A stretch of 64,000 nucleotides of DNA from Bacteroidales bacterium (GCA_014800895.1 JAAVFG010000022.1:59339-123338), one strand, 5' to 3'; shown: positions 46,357 through 55,829, counted from the first letter of the stretch. The notes: generated by a model from the sequence alone, not told the origin. Translations and numbers: made by a program.

Positions 46357-47226
46357 ATGAAGAGAAACGGTGCTTTATATCATCTGATGGCGCTTATCGC
46401 TGTTATATTTTGGGGATTAACTTTTATTTCTACGAAGGTATTGATAATCAATGGGCTAAATCCAGTTGAGATTTTTCTTATTCGTTTTTCGATAGCATAT
46501 GTCGTTGCGTTGCTTTTCTCGCATTCGAAGTTGAAAGCTGATAGTGTCAGGGAAGAGGCAATGATGTTGGCGGCGGGAGTAACAGGGGGATCTTTTTACT
46601 ATGTAGTGGAAAACAGTGCCTTGGAGTATACATTTGCTTCAAATGTGTCGCTGATAATCTGCTGCGCTCCGATTTTTACAATCTTATTGGGGAAGTATAT
46701 ATTTAAGGATAAAGTAAAATCATATGTATGGATAGGCTCAATTCTGGCATTTTGGGGGGTTGGGGTAGTGATTCTAAGTAGTACGGGCGAGTATGGTATT
46801 AATCCTATCGGTGATTTCCTTACTCTTTTAGCTGCTCTTTCCTGGGCTATCTATTCCTTACTTCTTAAAAAACTTACTCCCAAATATGGAGATATGTTTA
46901 TCACGAGGAAAGTTTTCGGGTACGGAGTCTTGACCGGTCTGATATTTTATTTTGTATTACCATATGATAACATGATAGCAGTAGATAATCTTTTGTCTGT
47001 AATCGGTAATCTACTCTTCCTCAGTTTAGGTGCATCATTCCTTTGCTATTATTTATGGAATAATGCTATCCGGCACTTAGGAGCGGAACGGACATCGAAT
47101 TATATTTATCTCAATCCTCTGATCACAATTATTGCATCGTGTCTGATACTTGCCGAACCTTTCTCCGCCATAATGGCATTGGGCACGGCTTTAATCATCG
47201 GCGGCGTGATATTATCCACAAGATAA
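46357..47226 (+). CDS. DMT-superfamily transporter (EamA)
   Basis: 289 residues with ten membrane helices arranged as two EamA repeats: the first begins MALIAVIFWGLTFISTKVLI, the second around DFLTLLAALSWAIYSLLLKKL. The end of helix 9 carries GAERTSNYIYLNPLITII, the usual EamA signature. These carriers export amino acids or related metabolites; the substrate is unknown. It appears to be a single-gene unit between its own promoter and a bidirectional terminator. Confidence 0.9.
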   Translation: MKRNGALYHLMALIAVIFWGLTFISTKVLIINGLNPVEIFLIRFSIAYVVALLFSHSKLKADSVREEAMMLAAGVTGGSFYYVVENSALEYTFASNVSLIICCAPIFTILLGKYIFKDKVKSYVWIGSILAFWGVGVVILSSTGEYGINPIGDFLTLLAALSWAIYSLLLKKLTPKYGDMFITRKVFGYGVLTGLIFYFVLPYDNMIAVDNLLSVIGNLLFLSLGASFLCYYLWNNAIRHLGAERTSNYIYLNPLITIIASCLILAEPFSAIMALGTALIIGGVILSTR

Positions 47227-47267
47227 CTAAGCCCGCATTTTTCGTGAAATAAAAAACCGGATATAAA

Positions 47268-47305
47268 ATTCGGGGACACACGCATCGTGCATCCCCGGAT
47301 TTTTA
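47268..47305. terminator. Terminator between convergent genes
   Basis: TTCGGGGA pairs with TCCCCGGA (one G-T wobble), with an inner hairpin CACG-CAT-CGTG; TTTTT follows on the plus strand and a T-rich stretch on the minus strand. It serves the EamA gene and the barrel gene. Confidence 0.7.
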
Positions 47306-47326
47306 TAATCTTTTATTTACCGGCCA

Positions 47327-48100
47327 CTAAAATATATATCCGAATCCTAAATTAAGATAGATAGGATATAGGGCGAAATTAACGGTTTTAAACGAAGATT
47401 TGAAGATATCGTTAAGACCCCATTGGAGATTGGCATTGATTACGAAATGCTTCAATACATTTACGCCTACTCCTGCCTGAAGTCCCCATTGGAAACTGCG
47501 CAATTCATCGCCGAAATCGTAAGAGGCTTTGGAATCCTTGTCAAATGAGATCTTCGGACCGGTAGGATCTCCCTCTCTCAGATAACCGTCATAGACATAG
47601 CCGTCAAAGTCCTTGCGGAACGCGAAAGCAAGATAGGGCCCGGCATTGAGCGTAACTCTCTTGCTCAGACGATAGTAAGCTGTGATGGGAATAACAAGCT
47701 GCTGAGTATGGTATTTAGTTGAAACCTTTCCTGTCCAACGCCCTTTCAGTGTCTGACCATTGTCAATCAGCTCCATTCCATAATTCTTTACATTAGCCTC
47801 GGTTTTCATACCTTTGGTTTCGAGGCGTATCCCGATGCCTGCTCCCCATTTCCCATTCTCCCCGAAATATTTTCTTGCTGTGGCTCCGATCTGGAGATTT
47901 AATTCCGGATTATAAGAATTGATTTTGCGGATTTCTGAAGGGAGGGGGATAGGAGAGGCGCCTCCAATATTGGTGCCGGCGTTGACTTCATATTCAAGGC
48001 TCTTAAAGAAACCCAAGAATTTATTTTCTTTCTCCTGCGCCTGAATTGAAGCGGCTCCTAAAGTGAAGAGTCCTATTAATGTCAATAAGAATTTTTTCAT
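47327..48100 (-). CDS. Outer membrane beta-barrel protein (porin-like)
   Basis: 257 residues with a signal peptide ending around ASIQAQ. The mature part consists of amphipathic strands (KWGAGIGIRLETKGM, QQLVIPITAYYRLSKRVTLNAGPYLAFAF, FQWGLQAGVGVNVLKH) and ends in Phe (NLGFGYIF), as expected of an 8-10-stranded outer membrane barrel of the OMP_b-brl type. The ligand is unknown. It lies 21 bases downstream of the PCMD lipoprotein gene on the same strand, so the two are probably co-transcribed and may work together at the cell surface. Confidence 0.85.
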   Translation of the reverse strand: MKKFLLTLIGLFTLGAASIQAQEKENKFLGFFKSLEYEVNAGTNIGGASPIPLPSEIRKINSYNPELNLQIGATARKYFGENGKWGAGIGIRLETKGMKTEANVKNYGMELIDNGQTLKGRWTGKVSTKYHTQQLVIPITAYYRLSKRVTLNAGPYLAFAFRKDFDGYVYDGYLREGDPTGPKISFDKDSKASYDFGDELRSFQWGLQAGVGVNVLKHFVINANLQWGLNDIFKSSFKTVNFALYPIYLNLGFGYIF

Positions 48101-48121
48101 TGCTCCTGTAATATTATGAGG

Positions 48122-49252
48122 TTATTCCTCCTCATCGGTTAAACATACTATATCTATATCATCAACCTGGAGCGTACTGCCTATCGCACCACGGAAATAG
48201 TCGCCCTCTTTGCTTGAACTCATCACAACAGTAATGCTGTAACGTCCGGCTTTAAGTTTCTCCTTGTCAATAGCTTTACCCGGGCGGAGAATGAAGGGGA
48301 GTGAAAATTCGACCCATTCATCAGAAGGATGAGCATCAATCAGTTCTGCCGTGGCAATGATATTCTGATTGTCGGGAGAGAGAACATTCTCACCGTCAAG
48401 CCATTCCATATTTTCAGTTGTCTCAAAGAGCACGGCGTAAATATTAGGCGTATCTACTTTCCCCGGGACAGGAACTAATTTTCCTCCGGCTCCCGGTTCG
48501 CTGAATGTTTCGCCCGGTTTGAATTTATAGAAACCGGTGAGACGGGAGGGAACATTAGTAAAGGGTACACCGAAGCGAGTAGCCTGCAGAGGCTTCATAA
48601 CGGCAGTAGTCATATCAAATTTACCCATAAAGAGATTGCCGGCTGCCATCGGTTTACCAAGCTTTTCTCCATAATTACCTGTAGAGCGAGTAACGAGCAC
48701 CGCGCAGTATCCCTGCACTCCATTCTCTCCTTTATATGTCGGATATGTGTCCGGTTTGGATGCCTGGAAGGTGAGGGCATAGGCTGCGTTCGCACTTGCC
48801 CATTGCATCGTCTCTTTGCCCGAGTTATCGACCTCGTAGAAAACATCGTAGGAGCCTCCCATTGCCTTCACCTGCTTTGCATTATCAAAAGTATAATTGA
48901 GATTGATAGTATTCACAGGCTCAATCACCACTGTGTAGTCTTTCTTCCATTCTCCATCTTCGGATGTTACGGTATAAATCTGCGGGGCTGTAAAGTCAAG
49001 CGCTGTACCGCTCGCCGGAGAAATAGTGGCACCGGGTGTCAAAGTAAATTCAGGTGCGAGAGATGTAAGCGATACTCCATCCTTGACTATAATTGTAACT
49101 TTGTCATTGTCAATAGATGGTTGGCGGTTGAGGATATCATAGTCAAGAGATACACTCAAGATGTCGCATTCCGAATTGAGCGGCTCCTGCTTAATGCAGG
49201 ATACGAATATCAATCCTATGGCGACAGCCGTGGCTAAGGTATATATCTTCAT
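48122..49252 (-). CDS. PCMD-domain surface lipoprotein
   Basis: 376 residues. Lipoprotein signal with the lipidated Cys19 in GLIFVSC. Residues ~25-110 form an Ig-like, DUF5018-type domain (DKVTIIVKDGVSLTSLAPEF, then SPASGTALDF). The rest is a beta-sandwich domain of the PCMD (putative carbohydrate metabolism domain) family, with GFYKFKPGETF near the middle and the conserved end GAIGSTLQVDDIDIVC. Binding of a glycan is suspected for the family but not proven. First gene of a two-gene unit with the barrel protein. Confidence 0.8.
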   Translation of the reverse strand: MKIYTLATAVAIGLIFVSCIKQEPLNSECDILSVSLDYDILNRQPSIDNDKVTIIVKDGVSLTSLAPEFTLTPGATISPASGTALDFTAPQIYTVTSEDGEWKKDYTVVIEPVNTINLNYTFDNAKQVKAMGGSYDVFYEVDNSGKETMQWASANAAYALTFQASKPDTYPTYKGENGVQGYCAVLVTRSTGNYGEKLGKPMAAGNLFMGKFDMTTAVMKPLQATRFGVPFTNVPSRLTGFYKFKPGETFSEPGAGGKLVPVPGKVDTPNIYAVLFETTENMEWLDGENVLSPDNQNIIATAELIDAHPSDEWVEFSLPFILRPGKAIDKEKLKAGRYSITVVMSSSKEGDYFRGAIGSTLQVDDIDIVCLTDEEE

Positions 49253-49441
49253 AGTATATATTTTTATTTATTCTCAGATTTTCCAGATTAGGAGAATCCC
49301 CGATTATCTATCCTAAAAGATAACAACTATTGTATTAATAATGATTGAAAAAAGGTAATTAATATGGGAGTATTGTATTGAACTATTTATAAAAAGAGGG
49401 CGTTTTTATTTATGTCCTATTAAAAAAATATAGAAAAATTT

Positions 49442-50725
49442 ATGAATAACACATCCGCTACACCATTAGGTGATTCAACGATGGATATGCCTAAAGGTGG
49501 ATATTTTGCATTTCTAATAATTTATCTTGTCCTTTTAAGTGCATTCGGCTCGTTTGTAAATGATATGTACCTCCCGACTCTTCCGGAGATGGTGAGGTCT
49601 TTTCACACTAACAGATCAACTGTGCAGTTAGGTCTGACATTCGGTATGATAGGTTTGGGATTCGGAGAATTAATACTTGGACCTTTAAGCGACCGATATG
49701 GAAGAAAACCGATATTGATAGTGGCATTGATTATATTTTCTATAGGAGCATTATGCAGTGTATGGTCGCGGACTATACATGTATTTCTATGGTGGCGACT
49801 TGTGCAAGGGTTAGGTGCATCTGGCGGTTACTTTCTTGCTCGTACCATCCCGGCTGATCTATACAGAGGTAGAACATTGGCTAAGGTTATGGCTCTTGTA
49901 GGAGCTATCAACGGCTTCGCGCCTGCAAGTGCTCCGGTTATCGGCGGATTGGTAGCTCGTTCAGTAGGTTGGCAGGGAATTTTCTGGATTCTTTTCGGAT
50001 TCAGTGTCCTGCTCCTTCTCCTCTCTCCCGCATTCAAGGAATCACTACCCAAAAATCGCCGTGTGACAGGACATTTCGGTGCGGCATTTCATAATTACGC
50101 AATATTATCAAAAAATAAGCATTTCATTATCCATGTCATGTTGAAGGGTACAGCGTTGGGCGTGCTATTTGCCTATATCTCCTCTGCCCCTTTTATCATA
50201 CAGGATCATTATGGTTTTTCCCAACTTCAATTCGGACTCTTCATGGGCTTTAATGCGCTGTTTGTGGCAGTCGGCGCCACTTGTGCCTTGAAATTCAAGC
50301 CTCTCAAAAAAGCGGCGGTATATGGAGGTAGAGGATTATTGATTGTTGCTATCGCTCAGTTCATATGTTTTTATACGGTCGATAATGTATGGGTATATGA
50401 GGCTCTGAATCTTCCTATGCTGGTATTTTTGGGAATGCTCTTTACCGTTGGAAACACATTGGCGATGAATGAGGGGAGAGACTGTGCGGGAGATGCTTCA
50501 GCCCTTATAGGATTGATGGGATATGTGTTCGGTGCTACTGTTTCTCCATTGGTAGGATTGGGAGACATGCTACATTCCACTGCTATAACTATCCTTTCGC
50601 TCTCCGTTCTCGTACTGATTTTCGCACGACTGTCACGGTTCTTGCCTGCCGATTTGGTGGCTACCACCCAGAGTGCGATGCGGATAGCGCCGGTTGAAAA
50701 CAATACTGAGGCTATAAAGAAATAA
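49442..50725 (+). CDS. Bcr/CflA-family MFS efflux transporter
   Basis: 427 residues with twelve membrane helices. The MFS motif after helix 2 (GPLSDRYGRKPILI) and the DMYLPTLPEM segment near the N-terminus identify the Bcr/CflA drug-resistance group; ARTIPADLYRG follows in helix 4/5. It uses the proton gradient to export drugs such as bicyclomycin or amino-acid derivatives in relatives. A nitroreductase gene follows after 30 bases in the same direction. Confidence 0.9.
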   Translation: MNNTSATPLGDSTMDMPKGGYFAFLIIYLVLLSAFGSFVNDMYLPTLPEMVRSFHTNRSTVQLGLTFGMIGLGFGELILGPLSDRYGRKPILIVALIIFSIGALCSVWSRTIHVFLWWRLVQGLGASGGYFLARTIPADLYRGRTLAKVMALVGAINGFAPASAPVIGGLVARSVGWQGIFWILFGFSVLLLLLSPAFKESLPKNRRVTGHFGAAFHNYAILSKNKHFIIHVMLKGTALGVLFAYISSAPFIIQDHYGFSQLQFGLFMGFNALFVAVGATCALKFKPLKKAAVYGGRGLLIVAIAQFICFYTVDNVWVYEALNLPMLVFLGMLFTVGNTLAMNEGRDCAGDASALIGLMGYVFGATVSPLVGLGDMLHSTAITILSLSVLVLIFARLSRFLPADLVATTQSAMRIAPVENNTEAIKK

Positions 50726-50755
50726 TTAGGATTATCTCAAAAAGTACAATTAAAG

Positions 50756-51349
50756 ATGGAGTTTAAAGAATTGCGCTCTCTTCTGATGGCTGACCGCACT
50801 GTTAGAAGATTTAAAGAGGAAAGGGAAATCTCTTTGGGGAAATTGGAGGAGCTTGTGGAGCTCACCCGATACTGCGCTTCCGGGAGGAATGCACAGCCTC
50901 TGCGTTACGTTATCGTGACAGATAAGGAGATGAGAGAACGGATATATCCACTTCTAAAATGGGCAGGTTATTATGAGGATTGGGATGGTCCGGAAGAAGG
51001 AGAAAGACCGGCGGCATATATTATCCAATGCCTTGACACGAAGTATGGAAATAATTGCCTATGTGATGATGGTCTGCAGTTGCAGGCTATTACTTTAGGC
51101 ATGACTACACTCGGACTCGGAGGGTGTATTATAAAGGCATTTAATAATGTCGCGCTTCCTCAAATTCTACAACTGAATGAGAGGTTTGTCCCACGCTATG
51201 TCTTGGCTTTAGGCTATCCGGAAGAGAGGGTAAGACTTGAGGACATGTCAGGAGGGGAAGATGCTGATTTCAGATATCACCGCAGTCCTGATCGGGTACA
51301 GATCGTTCCTAAGCGTCCGTTATCGGAATTGATAATACAAAAGTTCTAA
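50756..51349 (+). CDS. Nitroreductase-family protein
   Basis: 197 residues. RTVRRFKEEREI and the FMN-binding LTRYCASGRNAQPLRYVIV motif near the N-terminus, and GLQLQAITLGMTTLGLGGCII in the middle, are typical of FMN-dependent nitroreductases. The substrate is unknown. It lies 30 bases behind the MFS pump, so both may respond to the same compound; this is inference. Confidence 0.87.
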   Translation: MEFKELRSLLMADRTVRRFKEEREISLGKLEELVELTRYCASGRNAQPLRYVIVTDKEMRERIYPLLKWAGYYEDWDGPEEGERPAAYIIQCLDTKYGNNCLCDDGLQLQAITLGMTTLGLGGCIIKAFNNVALPQILQLNERFVPRYVLALGYPEERVRLEDMSGGEDADFRYHRSPDRVQIVPKRPLSELIIQKF

Positions 51350-51419
51350 TACACAACGGGAGAGAAGCGTTAGAGAACTATTCCCCTTTTCAATTCGTTA
51401 TAGTAGCAAAATATTGATT

Positions 51420-51782
51420 ATGACACGCAAAGAATTGACAGACGTAATCGTCGCAAAGGTAAATGATATTATTGAGAATCCAGGTTTCTGGGGCGAGGAT
51501 CCTCAGATAAGTGTAATACCGACTACGCTCTTGGTAGGCGTTCAGCGTCATGAAGATGCCGACCGCTCCATTGCATTCAGCGACTATGCGATAGAGGAGG
51601 ATGCTGTGGAGGATGGTGACTACTCGGAGGATGCAGCTGATTTCCAATCTGCTTCCGATCCCAAACTCTTCCCGGCTTGGACGCTCATAGATGCGGCTAC
51701 AAAAAAACCGGACATGAAGAAGATAAAGGAGCTTGTGGATCAGTTTATCCCCGAACAGGAGGAAAATCTCTACGCGGAGTAA
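51420..51782 (+). CDS. Small acidic protein of unknown function
   Basis: 120 residues from ATG 51420 (MTRKELTDVIV). A predicted helix at the N-terminus is followed by a hydrophobic strand (ISVIPTTLLVGV), an acidic stretch with many Asp/Glu (EEDAVEDGDYSEDAADF) and a C-terminal helix (KKIKELVDQFIPEQEE). I recognise no family. No signal peptide. It lies 70 bases after the nitroreductase gene and ends before a terminator, so it may be the last gene of the MFS-nitroreductase unit. Confidence 0.65.
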   Translation: MTRKELTDVIVAKVNDIIENPGFWGEDPQISVIPTTLLVGVQRHEDADRSIAFSDYAIEEDAVEDGDYSEDAADFQSASDPKLFPAWTLIDAATKKPDMKKIKELVDQFIPEQEENLYAE

Positions 51783-51809
51783 AGACATTTTTAATTAAAG
51801 AGATCAATA

Positions 51810-51857
51810 GAGGATGCCTCTGAATTAATTCTAATTCTTGAAGCATCCTCTGTTTTA
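51810..51857. terminator. Terminator between convergent genes
   Basis: AGAGGATGC (51810-51818) pairs with GCATCCTCT (51844-51852) around a 25-nt AT-rich loop with further internal pairing; GTTTTAATATT follows on the plus strand. Confidence 0.7.
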
Positions 51858-51887
51858 ATATTATTTAAAGGATAGGAAATAAGGAGT

Positions 51888-52436
51888 TTAAAGTTTTTGT
51901 ATTAAGACCTTAATAGTTTTACCACCATCAATAGAGGGGGTAAATTCAGCCAGAATATTGAACTTTGCCGGATAAATGACGGATATTCCATCTCTGATTG
52001 TATCCGCCACGCAAATATCACCGGCAATGCCGCATATATCTACCTGTTCTATCCCTTGCGACTTAATGATATTAAGTAATTTGGAAGCAGAGCGGTCGTT
52101 CTTGAAAATTGAATACTCTTCTTTTTCGCTGTTATCTCCTTTGGAAAGGAAGATGAGTTTATTGGAATAGTGTTTGAGAGTATTCGATAGGGGAGCCCAT
52201 ATATCCGCTCCATAAGTATTGACAATGCAATGGGCACGCCATACACCTCCATTTTCTTTAAAAGAACAATGACTCCGAGGGTGCTGATCAGCTGTTACAA
52301 CTATATATTCATATTCATCGGAATGATCCTTGATGTACCGGGGTAAGGCATTCATCGCCTCCTCAGCTCCGGGGACAGGAAGCGAACCGTTGATGAAATC
52401 ATTCTGAGGATCTATTATTAAAAGAAGCTTTTTCAT
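51888..52436 (-). CDS. Isochorismatase-like cysteine hydrolase (nicotinamidase-type)
   Basis: 182 residues from the ATG at 52436 (MKKLLLIIDPQNDFI). Asp in IIDPQNDF, the metal site region VTADQHPRSH and the nucleophilic Cys in QVDICGIAGDICVADT fit nicotinamidase/pyrazinamidase relatives, which hydrolyse nicotinamide to nicotinate in NAD salvage; another amide substrate is possible. A longer in-frame start at 52505 would add 23 residues, but that DNA is the left arm of the MITE-like inverted repeat (52449-52485), so I reject it as native coding sequence. Confidence 0.8.
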   Translation of the reverse strand: MKKLLLIIDPQNDFINGSLPVPGAEEAMNALPRYIKDHSDEYEYIVVTADQHPRSHCSFKENGGVWRAHCIVNTYGADIWAPLSNTLKHYSNKLIFLSKGDNSEKEEYSIFKNDRSASKLLNIIKSQGIEQVDICGIAGDICVADTIRDGISVIYPAKFNILAEFTPSIDGGKTIKVLIQKL

Positions 52437-52549
52437 GATGCCGGTAGATTTAGGCTCCATCCAATAAAGAATGTTAAATGCAGGGCGGTCTATTTGACTC
52501 GTCATTTCCTTTTTTTAGAGGAAACTCGTCGATTTTCAATTTTGAGATA

Positions 52550-52607
52550 AAATCTTGAATCTCTGAGGGAGCAGCCTAAGCGCTGTGACCGAAGATATTC
52601 AAGATTT
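52550..52607. repeat. Inner hairpin of the MITE-like element, left
   Basis: AAATCTTGAAT (52550-52560) and ATTCAAGATTT (52597-52607) are perfectly complementary. The loop includes GAGGGAGCAGCCTAAGCGC, partly similar in order to the reverse strand of the right hairpin (GGGAGCAGATATCGCC). Confidence 0.6.
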
Positions 52608-52706
52608 AATCCAAAAAGAGACCGGACGCAAGTAATTTTATTTTATTGGAAAGATTCATTACATTTAAATTGATTAATATTAAATATTATTTAGTTACTC
52701 CATTCT

Positions 52707-52798
52707 CGCCTCTCAAGGGCATCTATCGCCTTTTGACTCAGTCACATAGCCCGCTATGCTCCTTCGCCTGCAAGGCGATATCTGCTCCCTGAGAGGCG
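52707..52798. repeat. Inner hairpin of the MITE-like element, right (92 bp, triple-nested)
   Basis: Outer arms CGCCTCTCAAGGG / CCCTGAGAGGCG, middle arms GCATCTATCGCCTT / AAGGCGATATCTGC (12 of 14), inner arms CATAGC / GCTATG around CC. Together they form an almost continuous 92-bp stem with small bulges. Confidence 0.75.
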
Positions 52799-52912
52799 AC
52801 CCTGCATTAACATTTCTTATTGGATGGAGCCTAAAATTATTTGCAAAGATAATAAAATGAATGGTTTTATCTCTAAACGTTGCTTTTTCAATTTCATTTT
52901 ATTAAATTTGCA

Positions 52913-52920
52913 TATCATAT
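52913..52920 (+). promoter_or_regulatory. -7 promoter element of ppdK
   Basis: TAAATTTG fits TAnnTTTG, predicting a start near 52925 and a leader of about 115 nt before the ATG at 53042. Confidence 0.5.
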
Positions 52921-53041
52921 AATGAACGGGGATGAAATGAAGATCTCCAATGAATTATATAGAGATGAATTTATACCATGAATTTATCTTTGTTAACCCG
53001 AAAAACAAATAATAATTAAATACTTTAAATCGAAAACTTCA

Positions 53042-55759
53042 ATGGCAAAGAAAATTTATACCTTTGGCGGTGGAAAAGCCGAGGGTAATGCCGAGATGAG
53101 AAACCTTCTTGGTGGCAAGGGTGCGAATCTTGCCGAGATGAATCTTCTTGGAATGCCCGTACCTCCGGGTTTCACTATCACAACAGAAGTCTGCAATGAA
53201 TATACACAGTATGGACGCGATAAAGTAGTGGCTGATCTTCAGAAAGATGTAGAGAAAGCTATTGCACACGTTGAAGAGCTTACAGGAAAGAAATTTGACG
53301 ATCCCGCTAATCCTCTTCTTGTATCAGTACGTTCAGGTGCGCGCGCTTCAATGCCCGGTATGATGGATACAGTCCTAAACCTTGGTATGAATGACGCAAC
53401 TGTAGCTACTATGGCTGAAAAGAGCGGTAATCCCCGCTTCGCATGGGATAGCTACCGTCGTTTCGTGCAGATGTATGGCGACGTTGTGCTCGGTATGAAG
53501 CCTAAGAGCAAAACAGATATCGATCCTTTCGAGGCTATCATGGATCAGGTGAAAGAAGAGAAAGGCGTTAAATTCGATAACGAACTTGATGTCGAGGATC
53601 TTAAGGAACTCGTTAAGCGTTTCAAGGCTGCCGTGAAGGAGTATACAGGAAAAGACTTCCCCGAGTCTGCATGGGAGCAGCTCTGGGGCGGTATCTGCGC
53701 CGTATTTGACAGCTGGATGAATGAACGCGCTATAATCTATCGCCGCATGAACCAGATTCCCGAAGAATGGGGTACTGCTGTTAACGTTCAGGCTATGGTC
53801 TATGGTAACATGGGTGATAACTCCGCAACAGGCGTTGCATTCAGCCGTGACGCAGCAACCGGAGAGAATATCTTCAACGGTGAGTATCTTATCAATGCGC
53901 AGGGTGAGGATGTTGTAGCAGGTATCCGCACACCCCAGCAAATCACAATTGAAGGCTCACGTCGCTGGGCTGCACTTCAGGGAATCAGCGAGGAGGAACG
54001 TCGCACTAAATACCCCTCACTTGAGGAGTCAATGCCTGATTGTGCCGCTGATCTTATCGCAACTGCTAAACGTCTTGAGGACTATTACCGCGACATGCAG
54101 GATATGGAGTTCACTATCCAGGATGGTAAACTCTGGATGCTTCAGACCCGTAACGGTAAGCGTACCGGTGCTGCAATGGTGAAGATCGCCATGGATCTCC
54201 TTCGTGAAGGTAAGATTGATGAAAAGACTGCACTTCTCCGCATGGAGCCTCAGAAACTTGATGAACTTCTCCACCCTGTATTTGACAAAGAGGATCTTAA
54301 GAAAGCAAAAGTTGTTGCAAAGGGTCTCCCCGCATCTCCGGGTGCCGCAACCGGTCAGATCGTGTTCCAGGCTGATGATGCTGAGGAATGGGCTGAGAAA
54401 GGTAAGAAGGTGGTTCTCGTACGTATTGAGACTTCTCCTGAAGACCTTCGCGGTATGGCTGTTGCTCAGGGTATCCTCACAATGCGTGGTGGTATGACAT
54501 CTCACGCAGCGGTTGTGGCTCGCGGTATGGGTAAATGCTGCGTGTCAGGTGCAGGTGACATCAAGGTAGATTACAAGGCAAAGACTGTCACTATGGGTGA
54601 CAAAACATATAAAGAGGGCGACTGGATCTCTCTTAACGGTTCTACCGGCGATGTATATGACGGCGCGGTCAAGACAACAGAGCCCGAACTTGATGGCGAC
54701 TTCGGCGCAATCATGGATCTCTCTACTAAATTCGCTAAGACACTCGTTCGCACAAACGCTGATTCACCCCGTGACGCAAAACAGGCTCGTAAATTTGGAG
54801 CACAGGGTATCGGTCTTTGCCGTACAGAGCACATGTTCTTTGAAGGCGACCGTATCAAGGCAGTGCGTGAGATGATTCTCGCTTCTGATGTGGAGGGTCG
54901 TCGCGATGCCCTTGCCAAACTTCTCCCGATGCAGCGTGGAGACTTTGAAGGAATTTTCGAGGCAATGGATAGCTTTGGCGTAACAATCCGTCTTCTTGAT
55001 CCCCCGTTGCATGAGTTCGTACCTCATACTACAGCAGCACAGGCTGACATGGCAGAGGAGATGGGTATTACACCTGCAGAAGTAAAGGCTAAAGTTGATG
55101 CTCTTGAGGAGTTCAACCCGATGCTCGGCCACCGTGGTTGTCGTCTTGGTATCACTTATCCTGAGATTACAGAGATGCAGACACGCGCTATCATCGAAGC
55201 AGCTCTGGCTTGTCAGGCACGTGGCATCAAGGTGATGCCTGAAATCATGGTTCCGCTTGTAGGTTCGCTCAAGGAGCTTCAGAATCAGGCAGCCGTTATC
55301 CGCGAGACAGCCGACAAGGTATTTGCAGAGAAGGGTGATACTGTGATCTACAAGGTAGGTACCATGATTGAGGTGCCCCGTGCAGCCCTCACTGCAAATG
55401 AAATTGCAGAGGTAGCAGAGTTCTTCTCATTCGGTACGAACGACCTTACCCAGATGACATTCGGCTTCTCACGTGATGATGCTCCTAAATTCTTGAAATT
55501 CTACAAAGAGCACGGTATCATCAAGGTAGATCCTTTCGAGGTACTTGATCAGGTAGGTGTAGGTCAGCTCGTGAAGATGGGTGTAGAGAAAGGTCGCGCT
55601 ACACGTCCCGACCTCAAGGTTGGTATCTGTGGCGAGCATGGCGGCGAGCCCAGCTCAGTAAAATTCTGTGCAAACCTCGGCATGAACTATGTATCATGCT
55701 CTCCCTTCCGTGTTCCTATCGCCCGAGTAGCAGCGGCGCAGGCTGCCATCGAGGAATAA
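53042..55759 (+). CDS. ppdK: Pyruvate, phosphate dikinase
   Basis: 905 residues, the normal length. The N-terminal ATP-grasp part starts KKIYTFGGGKAEG and GGKGANLAEMNLLGMPVPPGFTI. The central phosphohistidine domain has GGMTSHAAVVARGMGKCC with catalytic His488. The C-terminal TIM barrel holds GIGLCRTEHMFF, SFGTNDLTQMTFGFSRDD and GICGEHGGEP with the catalytic Cys. It interconverts pyruvate, ATP and phosphate with PEP, AMP and PPi, used by gut anaerobes in glycolysis and gluconeogenesis. It has its own promoter and terminator; a conjugative element begins just downstream. Confidence 0.97.
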   Translation: MAKKIYTFGGGKAEGNAEMRNLLGGKGANLAEMNLLGMPVPPGFTITTEVCNEYTQYGRDKVVADLQKDVEKAIAHVEELTGKKFDDPANPLLVSVRSGARASMPGMMDTVLNLGMNDATVATMAEKSGNPRFAWDSYRRFVQMYGDVVLGMKPKSKTDIDPFEAIMDQVKEEKGVKFDNELDVEDLKELVKRFKAAVKEYTGKDFPESAWEQLWGGICAVFDSWMNERAIIYRRMNQIPEEWGTAVNVQAMVYGNMGDNSATGVAFSRDAATGENIFNGEYLINAQGEDVVAGIRTPQQITIEGSRRWAALQGISEEERRTKYPSLEESMPDCAADLIATAKRLEDYYRDMQDMEFTIQDGKLWMLQTRNGKRTGAAMVKIAMDLLREGKIDEKTALLRMEPQKLDELLHPVFDKEDLKKAKVVAKGLPASPGAATGQIVFQADDAEEWAEKGKKVVLVRIETSPEDLRGMAVAQGILTMRGGMTSHAAVVARGMGKCCVSGAGDIKVDYKAKTVTMGDKTYKEGDWISLNGSTGDVYDGAVKTTEPELDGDFGAIMDLSTKFAKTLVRTNADSPRDAKQARKFGAQGIGLCRTEHMFFEGDRIKAVREMILASDVEGRRDALAKLLPMQRGDFEGIFEAMDSFGVTIRLLDPPLHEFVPHTTAAQADMAEEMGITPAEVKAKVDALEEFNPMLGHRGCRLGITYPEITEMQTRAIIEAALACQARGIKVMPEIMVPLVGSLKELQNQAAVIRETADKVFAEKGDTVIYKVGTMIEVPRAALTANEIAEVAEFFSFGTNDLTQMTFGFSRDDAPKFLKFYKEHGIIKVDPFEVLDQVGVGQLVKMGVEKGRATRPDLKVGICGEHGGEPSSVKFCANLGMNYVSCSPFRVPIARVAAAQAAIEE

Positions 55760-55784
55760 GAGAAAATTTTATAACTCCCTAATA

Positions 55785-55829
55785 TTAGGCTGTAATATCT
55801 TGAAATACAGGTATTACAGCCTAAGTTAT
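55785..55829 (+). terminator. Terminator of ppdK
   Basis: TTAGGCTGTAATA (55785-55797) pairs exactly with TATTACAGCCTAA (55812-55824), followed by GTTATTTTT. Confidence 0.88.

Larger units (their letters stand above)
52449..52835. mobile_element. MITE-like element with ~36-bp imperfect terminal inverted repeats
   Basis: The left arm at 52449-52485 (begins TTTAGGCTCCATCCAATAAA) matches the reverse complement of 52800-52835 except for a few single-base differences. The ~387-bp unit carries no credible ORF but two further hairpins (52550-52607 and 52707-52798). It sits directly at the 5' side of the isochorismatase-like gene and fills most of the gap before ppdK. No transposase is inside, so any mobility would need one elsewhere. 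Target-site duplications were not evident. Confidence 0.6.

Noticed and set aside
53375..53941. 188-codon frame opposite ppdK, and similar at 54029-54505
   Set aside because: Antisense shadows of a conserved, complete ppdK.
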